Assembly (NCBI RefSeq): GCF_013393905.1
Contig: NZ_CP040272.1
Span: forward strand, 1,240,001-1,304,000
DNA length: 64,000 bases
Direction of reading: 5' to 3'
From: Nostoc sp. C052
GTDB lineage: Bacteria; Cyanobacteriota; Cyanobacteriia; Cyanobacteriales; Nostocaceae
Below the pieces are notes generated by a model. That model did not search any database, was not told the origin of the DNA, and saw nothing but the letters and a program-made list of their open reading frames with translations. Shown here piece by piece: positions 57,543 through 64,000 of the stretch. A program made the translations under genes and the position numbers. Position 1 is the first letter of the stretch. Each line of letters starts with the position of its first letter.

Positions 57543-60500
57543 ATTACTGGCAAAAACAGTTAGCGAGTGTTTCTGGTGTACTAGAAATACCTACCGATAA
57601 ACCACGTCCCCCAATTCAAACCTTCTCTGGTGGGGTTGAGTCTTTCCTACTGGATAGCGACCTCACGCAACGCCTCAAGCAGTTGAGCCAAGAGTCAGAT
57701 ACCACCTTGTTTATGACTCTACTGGCGGCTTTTTTGGTGCTAATTTCTCGTTATAGCGGTCAGCCAGATATTGTTGTTGGCTCCCCCATTGCCAACCGCA
57801 ACAGCCCCCAAGTTGAGCAGTTGATGGGTTTTTTCGCCAATACCCTAGCATTAAGAGGTAATCTTTCTGATAACCCCAATTTTGCTGACTTTTTGGCGCA
57901 AGTGCGGCAAACAACCTTAGAAGCTTACGCCCACCAAGATTTACCCTTTGAAATATTGGTGGAAAAACTTCAACCAGAACGCGATTTGAGTCGGAATCCC
58001 TTGGTACAGGTGATGTTTTCCCTGCAAAATGCGCCCCAGTCTTCTGGTAATTTGTCAGGTTTAAATATCCAGAATATAGCCTTACCAATTGATGTCAAAG
58101 CTAGATTTGAACTGGAAGTGAACTTCTGGGAAACTCCTGGTGGTCTGGAAGGTGTTTGGTGCTATAACACTGATTTATTTGAGGCTGAGACAATTACTCG
58201 TCTAGCCCAACATTTTCAAACTCTACTACAAGCGATCGCGGCTAATCCACAAACGCGAGTTGCTGAACTACCACTGTTCAGTACAGCAGAACGTCATCAA
58301 TTGTTGGCAAAGTGGAATGATACCCAAGCAGACTATCCCCAAGATAAATGTATTCATCAGTTGTTTGAAGAACAGGTAAAACGTACCCCAGATGCAGTAG
58401 CGTTAGTCAGGGAAAATCAACTCCTCACCTACCACCAACTGAATTGCCGTGCTAACCAATTGGCGCACTACCTGAAATCTTTGGGTGTGGGTGCAGATGT
58501 GCTAGTCGGTATTTGTGTAGAACGCTCAATAGAAATGGTTGTCGGACTACTGGGGATTCTGAAAGCGGGCGGTGCTTATGTGCCGCTAGACCCTGAGTAT
58601 CCCAGCGAACGTTTGCGCTTCATGCTAGAAGATGCTCAAATCAAAGTATTACTAACACAACAGCACCTAATTGAGCGACTACCCCAGCATCAGGCCCAGC
58701 TTGTCTATTTGGATACTCAAGAGTTGACCCCAGGCAGTGAAGATTGGGTTGCCACGGAAGTACAACCATCAAACCTAGCTTACGTCCTGTACACTTCTGG
58801 TTCCACAGGAAGACCAAAGGCGGTGGCGATAGAACATCATAGTCCAGTGGCTTTGGTGAGTTGGGCAAAAGGGGTGTTTACACAACAACAACTGGCGGGT
58901 GTGTTAGCTTCTACCTCTATCTGTTTTGATTTGTCAGTTTTTGAGTTATTTGTGACTTTGAGCGTCGGCGGAAAGGTCATTTTAGCTCAAAATGCTTTGC
59001 ACTTATCAACGATGAGTGCGGCTAATCAAGTGACGCTGATTAATACTGTACCAAGTGCGATCGCCCAGTTAATTCGAGACGGCAATTTACCACCACAGTT
59101 ATGCACAGTCAATTTAGCTGGTGAAGCTTTGCAAAATCAATTGGTGCAGCAAATTTATCAACATAGTCAAGTTGAAAGTGTCTTCAATCTCTACGGCCCC
59201 TCAGAAGACACAACTTACTCGACATTTAGCTTGGTAGAAAAAGGTGCTAGCAGCACAGTAACTATAGGGCAACCGATAGCGAATACACAAGTTTACATTT
59301 TAGATGAGTATCTGCAACCATTGCCTGTAGGTGTGCCAGGAGAGTTGCACATTGGGGGTGCGGGTTTGGCACGCGGCTATCTCAACCGCCCAGATTTAAC
59401 ACAAGAGAAATTCATCCCTCATCCTTTTAGTGATGAAGCCGATGCTCGACTTTACAAAACTGGGGATCTGGCACGTTATTTACCTGATGGTAATATCGAA
59501 TACTTAGGACGCATTGATCATCAAGTCAAGATTCGCGGCTTCCGTATTGAGTTGGGAGAAATTGAAGTCGCACTGAACCAACACAACAATGTGCAAGCCA
59601 ATTGTGTGATTGCGCGTGAAGATTCTCCTGGTGAAAAGCGGTTGGTTGCCTACATAGTGCCGAACCTACAGCAAACACCTACAACAACAGAACTGCGTCA
59701 GTTTCTGGCTACTAAACTGCCAGGATACATGATCCCAAACGCTTTTGTCGTCCTAGAGTCCCTACCATTAACTCCTAACGGCAAAATCGACCGTCGTGCC
59801 TTAAAAGCGCCTTCCAACACTAGTGACTTGGAAAAATTTGTTGAACCACGTAACCAAATAGAATTAGAACTCGTACAAATTTGGTCCAAAATTCTGAAAA
59901 TTGACAAGTTAGGAGTACAAGATAATTTTTTTGATTTGGGTGGTCATTCTCTTTTAGCTCCTTACTTAATAATACAAATTAAGCAGCAGTTTGGTAAAGA
60001 TATCCCCTTAACAACCTTTTTCCAAAATCCAACTATTGAACAGTTGGCAACAATTGTGCAGCAAGACTTGGAGAGCTTAAATTCGTCTTGTTTGGTAGCA
60101 ATTCAATCTAATGGTTCAAAGTTACCTTTCTTTTGCATTCCTGGAGCCAGTAATCAGCCTTTTTATTTGTATCACTTAGGGCGGTATTTAGGATCTGATC
60201 AACCTTTATATGGCTTTCAAGCAAATTATTTAGATGGAACATTAGAATCAGTTACCTGCATAGAAGATATAGCTGGTAAATATATCCAAGCAATGCAAAC
60301 TATCCAGTCCCAAGGCCCATACTTTTTAGGTGGACATTCTTTTGGTGGTAGAGTCGCTTTTGAAATGGCAAATCAGTTAGTTCATCAGGGACATGAAGTG
60401 TCTTTACTTGTGATCATTGACACTGCTGCTCCGACTGCTCAAGAAAAGCCAATACTGATGGAATATATGGATTGGGATAATGCTAACTGGCTAGTTGAGT

Positions 60501-60961
60501 TAATCCAAGCAGTCGAAGTTTCTTTAGCAAGGGAGATAGGGATTTCTTACGATACCATCAAATCTTTGTCTGAAGAGGAGCAATTCAAACAGGTTTTACA
60601 ACATTTAAAAATGGTTAATATCTTCCCTCCCAATGCTGAAATTAAGCATTTAAAAAATATGATGCAGGTTAATAAAGCTAACTCTCTATCTTTAATTGAT
60701 TATTTACCCCAATATAATTATCCTGCTCAAATTACACTGCTACGAAGCGAAAAAGTTCTTGCACAAGAGTCTAATAATGATGTATATTTCCAGACTTATT
60801 CGGAAATTTCTCAAGATAAAACTATGGGTTGGAGCAATTATTCTCTTCAGCCAGTGGATGTTCATTTTGTCCCAGGAAATCATTTTACGCTTATGGGTGA
60901 ACCCTACGTTCAGATTGTAGCCGAACGATTGAAAGCTTGCATTGAGCAAGCACGTAAATAA
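57543..60961 (+). pseudogene. 3' part of the terminal NRPS gene: C (rest)-A-PCP-thioesterase
   Basis: Host sequence resumes at NYWQKQL and runs through the second half of the condensation domain (FMTLLAAFLVLISRYSGQ, GSPIANRN, HQDLPFE). An A domain follows (YTSGSTGRPKA), then a carrier (FFDLGGHSLL) and a type I thioesterase (from about 60090; G-H-S-F-G-G near 60340; His in VPGNHFTLM). The A-domain pocket, read by eye, is D-L-F-N-N-A-L-T-Y-K, which I recall as an Ala code (e.g. microcystin McyA). In an intact line this module would add the last residue and the TE would cyclise onto the Thr side chain. As it stands the piece can only be translated from an internal start (first Met in frame at 57683), without docking or a complete C domain. 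Confidence 0.88.
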
Positions 60962-60983
60962 AAAGTATATGTGAGGATAAATA

Positions 60984-61799
60984 ATGACTAATCAAAACGT
61001 GAAATTAAAAATGGATAAAAGCGAATATATCAGCAACTTTGACAAGCTAATTCTCAACCCATTGACTAGAAAGATATATGGTAAACAAGAGTTTTTCAAT
61101 GTTGGTTACTGGTTCTCAGATACTGAAATTCAAGAGTTAGCCTGTTTTAACCTGATAGAAAAACTTTTGGAATTTATTCCTCAAAAGCAGGGTAATATTC
61201 TGGATATTGGCTGCGGTTTAGGCGCAACGACTAATTATCTACTCAAGCATTATCCATTCAATAACGTAATAGGCATAAATATTTCCCCGCAACAAATTGA
61301 AAGATGTACGGTTAACGCTCCTGAATGCAAATTCATTTGCATGGATGCTGTACAAATGAAATTTGAAGATGAATCATTTGATAACATAATTTGTGTGGAA
61401 GCAGCTTTTTACTTTGAGACTAGACAGAAGTTTATTAAAGAAGCTTGGCGTGTATTAAAGCCAGGCGGTCATCTCATTCTCTCTGATATCATTTTTGAAA
61501 ATACACAACATTTTGGTGACTGGATTGTTCCGCTAGAAAATATTGTTAAACAAAAAAATCTTGAGGATTATAAAAGTATTTACCAGCAGGCAGGATTTCA
61601 AAAATTAGAAGTTTTAGAGGCTACAGAAGAGTGCTGGCTAAGACACTTCCGATATTTAAAATCTTGGATGGAACAGGAATTTAAAGCTGGAGAAGTAGAT
61701 GAACAAACTTATCAGGTAAATGTAACTGCTATAGATGGTTTACTAAAATCTTCCGCTATAGATTATTTATTAGCTTCATCTCAAAAACCAACGAAATAA
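60984..61799 (+). CDS. Stand-alone SAM-dependent methyltransferase of the NRPS operon
   Basis: This 271-aa class I methyltransferase has motif I ILDIGCGLGATTNYLL (about residues 73-88), followed by VIGINISPQQIERC, acidic motif II FICMDAVQM, and the post-motif WRVLKPGGHLILSD. The pattern resembles small-molecule O- or N-methyltransferases of the EryG/sterol-type group rather than protein methylases. It starts 22 bp after the terminal NRPS gene in the same direction. It is therefore likely to be a tailoring enzyme, for instance methylating the hydroxyacyl starter or an aromatic hydroxyl; the target is not visible. N-methylations are already covered by the two embedded NRPS domains. Confidence 0.82.
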   Translation: MTNQNVKLKMDKSEYISNFDKLILNPLTRKIYGKQEFFNVGYWFSDTEIQELACFNLIEKLLEFIPQKQGNILDIGCGLGATTNYLLKHYPFNNVIGINISPQQIERCTVNAPECKFICMDAVQMKFEDESFDNIICVEAAFYFETRQKFIKEAWRVLKPGGHLILSDIIFENTQHFGDWIVPLENIVKQKNLEDYKSIYQQAGFQKLEVLEATEECWLRHFRYLKSWMEQEFKAGEVDEQTYQVNVTAIDGLLKSSAIDYLLASSQKPTK

Positions 61800-61845
61800 T
61801 TTCCAATTTTAGATTGAGAAGTTAATTGAAAATAAATATCAAACA

Positions 61846-63015
61846 ATGAAAACAATCTGTGTAGATGAACAAGAAATAACTAGACAAATAGTCAAAGATA
61901 TTGAGCAAGATGAAATCGCCAAGGCTGTTAAAAAACTGCGCCAACAGGCGACAAACTCTAATGAACTTCTTCCAGCTTGGCTATCAAAAACAGCAGATGC
62001 TTTAGAAAATAATGACTGGGGCATCTTGTCCGAAGATTTTATCAATATGAATTTTATTGGTAAAAATGGGTATTTTCTGATTATCGGGCCTTATCAAATA
62101 AATCGACAATCTCAACCCAAACGGGCTTTAAGTGCAATTTACGGAAAAATACACGATAACCAAGAGCCATCTATTGAGCAATTAGAAAATCTCTGCCGTG
62201 AAAAATTTGGAAAACTTAGCCACTCAATTCCCATAAACCTTTCTTTTACTGAAATTGCTAGTTGTGGCAATGTCAGTGGTGAAAGTGGTGAAGCCTTTAT
62301 TGTCCCGAATGGATGGTATTTTAGTAATATTGTTTGTGGCCCAGCATTAAACAATGCAAAAGAGCAACAGCAACGTTTTTTAGGTTCTAGCCGCGAATGT
62401 ATCCTAAAAGTCTTTGAATATGAAACAGCCAATTTACTATTAGGCCCCTTAGAAGATGAACTCAATGGTGAACGCTATCGTCACATGGACACTCAAGTTC
62501 ATGAAGCTGGTCATGCAAGTGGTTTGGGATTTGACTTCAAAATCAAGCACAACCTTTTTCAAAACTATACCTATGGTGGTGTAGAAGAATGGCGAGCTGA
62601 TAGCTTAGGATTTGAGTTTGCAGCTTGCATTTTACCTGCTCAAGAAGCTGGAAAATTGGTAGCTGTCAATTTCTGTATTCGCTTTGGTTTGGATGCTCAC
62701 CGTTTAGGAGGTATAGAAAAAGACACAGATGTATATGCTAGTTTGATCAGCTTGGAATATCTGTTTCAAAATGATGCTGTATATGTGACAAAAAATGGTC
62801 AACTAGCTTTACGTAATTTAACTTATCCGGGTTTGCTCGAAGCTGTAGAACTTCATCGAACACATGCGTTAAGTCTGACCCGCAGAGAGTTAACCTTGAA
62901 AAGTCCTACAGGTTTTTTCCCTCTATACAATGTCGATATTCATCCATCAACTCAATCAATTTTTCAGGGACTAGTTATGGAACGCTGTCAAGGAATTTGG
63001 ACAAAGTTGCAGTAA
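61846..63015 (+). CDS. HEAGH/EEWRAD metallopeptidase-like protein of unknown function
   Basis: This 389-aa protein has no signal peptide or membrane span. It carries H219-E-A-G-H223 followed 24 residues later by E247-E-W-R-A-D252. The pair looks like the HELLGH and EECRAD zinc-binding motifs of dipeptidyl peptidase III (family M49), but with the shorter HExxH spacing and a protein only about half as long. Flanking conserved-looking blocks are NGYFLIIGPYQINRQ, GEAFIVPNGWYFSNIV and GLDAHRLGG. It lies 46 bp behind the methyltransferase and appears to end the NRPS operon. A peptidase beside genes for a protease-inhibitor peptide could process, detoxify or be protected from it. The zinc-peptidase assignment is inference from two motifs. 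Confidence 0.6.
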   Translation: MKTICVDEQEITRQIVKDIEQDEIAKAVKKLRQQATNSNELLPAWLSKTADALENNDWGILSEDFINMNFIGKNGYFLIIGPYQINRQSQPKRALSAIYGKIHDNQEPSIEQLENLCREKFGKLSHSIPINLSFTEIASCGNVSGESGEAFIVPNGWYFSNIVCGPALNNAKEQQQRFLGSSRECILKVFEYETANLLLGPLEDELNGERYRHMDTQVHEAGHASGLGFDFKIKHNLFQNYTYGGVEEWRADSLGFEFAACILPAQEAGKLVAVNFCIRFGLDAHRLGGIEKDTDVYASLISLEYLFQNDAVYVTKNGQLALRNLTYPGLLEAVELHRTHALSLTRRELTLKSPTGFFPLYNVDIHPSTQSIFQGLVMERCQGIWTKLQ

Positions 63016-63067
63016 TAAACTCCTGCTGTTGTTCTCGTTGTTGCATAAATATTGCATTTACCAAAAC

Positions 63068-63350
63068 ATGACTGAACAATCTTTTGATAATCCTAATTCC
63101 CATTTTCAGGGAGGTTCAACACAAGCGGGACGTGCGTTAGAAAAAGAAGCCAATTTACCGCTTACAGGTTATCAACAGGAAGTTTCTAGAGGACTAGAGT
63201 TAGGATTGGAAGCCATAGAGAGTATACGCGATCGCTCGATTATTAACCTTCTCACACGGTGAACTTCCTCGGTGAAGGATTAGAAGTTTGGTTTAATTGG
63301 GTGCGTAAACAGACGAAAGTACCACTAAAAAGGAAAAAGAAGGTAATATA
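63068..63350 (+). pseudogene. Truncated agmatinase (ureohydrolase) N-terminus fused to an unrelated tail
   Basis: From ATG 63068 the frame reads PLTGYQQEVSRGLELGLEAI and ESIRDRS, which I recognise as the N-terminus of cyanobacterial agmatinase/SpeB-type ureohydrolases. A frameshift near 63240 is needed to continue TFSHGELP, and the catalytic domain is missing. A third frame then gives NFLGEGLEVWFNWVRKQTK and KVPLKRKKKVI with a stop just before the SDR gene. This may be the end of another gene joined by deletion. Agmatinase hydrolyses agmatine to putrescine and urea; nothing functional remains here. Confidence 0.55.
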
Positions 63351-63354
63351 ATCA

Positions 63355-64000
63355 ATGTTTCAGTCGCTATCAGGCAAAAAGGTAGTAATTATTGGCGCAA
63401 GTTCAGCGATTGATCTAGCGATCGCCACTAAAACATCTCAACTAGGAGCATCGGTAGTCATATCAGGCCCCTCACAAGATAAATTAAATCAACTCAAGGA
63501 TTTAATTTCTTTTGGGATTGAAGTAACCGCCGTTGACATTTTGGATGAAGCTTCTGTCAATGCTCTATTTGATAAAGTCGGTAAGTTTGATCATTTAGTT
63601 GTCACAGCTGTACCGGACAGAAATATGCAGCGATCGCTTTTAGCAGAGATGACGGCTCAAATTGCTCAAAGTGGGATGGAGAAATTCTGGGCAACATTTT
63701 ATGCTGTTCGTGCGGCGGTCAAAAATATAGCATTTGATGGTTCGATTACTTTGACATCGAGTGTTACTATCTCCAAACCTTCAAAAATGGGTGGTATTTC
63801 AGTCATAGCAGCCGCCAATGCTGCTGTTGCTGTATTTGGACGCACGCTAGCCTTAGAACTCTCACCGATTCGAGTAAATGCGATCGCCCCTGGAATATTT
63901 GAGGATGCAAGCGTATTGACTTATCAAAGCGAGTCTGAACGTTCAGATTTGTCAAAGTGGGCTGAAGCATCTTTGCCTGTGCAGCATCTGGGACAACCAG
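63355..64000 (+). CDS. SDR-family oxidoreductase-like protein, runs off the window, active site degenerate
   Basis: The frame is open from ATG 63355 (MFQSLSGKKVVIIGASSAID) for 215 codons to the window edge. The short-chain dehydrogenase fold is evident: Rossmann start, VTAVDILDEASVNALF, LVVTAVP (usual NNAG region), TLTSSVTIS (Ser strand), and GRTLALELSPIRVNAIAPGI (typical RVN-x-x-PG). Two hallmarks are changed. The TGxxxGIG loop reads GASSAID, and the catalytic YxxxK reads I-A-A-A-N before AAV. It may therefore be a non-catalytic or altered SDR, or one acting in a complex. It follows an agmatinase relic, so it may not belong to the NRPS operon. Confidence 0.75.
   Translation, partial: MFQSLSGKKVVIIGASSAIDLAIATKTSQLGASVVISGPSQDKLNQLKDLISFGIEVTAVDILDEASVNALFDKVGKFDHLVVTAVPDRNMQRSLLAEMTAQIAQSGMEKFWATFYAVRAAVKNIAFDGSITLTSSVTISKPSKMGGISVIAAANAAVAVFGRTLALELSPIRVNAIAPGIFEDASVLTYQSESERSDLSKWAEASLPVQHLGQP

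Noticed and set aside
1..64000. tRNA, rRNA or replication origin
   Set aside because: No tRNA-like clover-leaf, rRNA segment or iteron array convincing enough to report was seen by eye.

Overview
The window looks like DNA from a filamentous, heterocyst-forming cyanobacterium of the Nostoc/Anabaena type. The evidence is low GC, many HIP1 sites (GCGATCGC), CCCCAGT-type heptamer repeats, short palindromic repeats, cyanobacterial transposases and two cyanobacterial peptide pathways (microviridin and cyanopeptolin). Whether it lies on a plasmid or the chromosome cannot be decided. The first 17 kb has a plasmid-like character, with ParA-like ATPases, very large unfamiliar genes and IS-broken genes.

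Layout. (1) 1-9.9 kb: a decayed methyltransferase, then a three-gene rightward operon of large accessory proteins. The first carries two blocks resembling the catalytic barrels of the cellular RdRP/QDE-1/YonO polymerase superfamily, including a D-Y-D-G-D motif. The second, originally about 1182 aa, combines an AlkB-like 2OG-Fe(II) dioxygenase block, a possible ASCH-like block, a NADAR-like block and a SLOG-like Rossmann block. An IS4-family element splits it, with a clean target duplication. This pairing of an RdRP-like enzyme with nucleotide-modifying or sensing domains is the best candidate for an undescribed system. (2) 9.9-18 kb: a receiver-HTH regulator lacking its phospho-acceptor, a leftward set of P-loop/ParA-like genes (one frameshifted), a zinc-ribbon protein, a plasmid-type gene split by an IS5-like element, and small hypothetical genes. 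(3) 18.1-23.8 kb, leftward: a microviridin (graspetide) cluster, mdnA-mdnB-mdnC, a LamG-type protein and an ABC exporter; no GNAT acetyltransferase gene is seen. (4) 23.8-26 kb: a graveyard of transposase scraps, a decayed 2OG oxygenase, a 9-bp tandem repeat and a decayed NRPS N-terminus. (5) 26.0-63.0 kb, rightward: an NRPS operon whose domain order and specificity codes match an Ahp-cyclodepsipeptide (cyanopeptolin/micropeptin family), followed by a methyltransferase and an HEAGH/EEWRAD metallopeptidase-like protein. (6) 63-64 kb: a broken agmatinase N-terminus and an SDR-like gene that runs off the window.

How the genes work together. In the microviridin cluster MdnC and MdnB would close the lactone and lactam rings on the MdnA core, and the ABC protein would export the product. 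In the NRPS operon an AerA-like loading protein (A-KR-PCP) would supply a 2-hydroxy acid. The next proteins would then add, by code, Val (N-methylated), Thr, Thr, X, Ahp precursor, Phe, N-methyl-Tyr/Phe and probably Ala, with a terminal thioesterase closing the ring onto the second Thr. In this sequence an IS630-family element interrupts the condensation domain of the terminal module. The pathway is therefore probably silent or makes a shunt product unless the element excises. Both clusters make serine-protease inhibitors in known relatives, so this is a two-family protease-inhibitor island, one half of it disabled.
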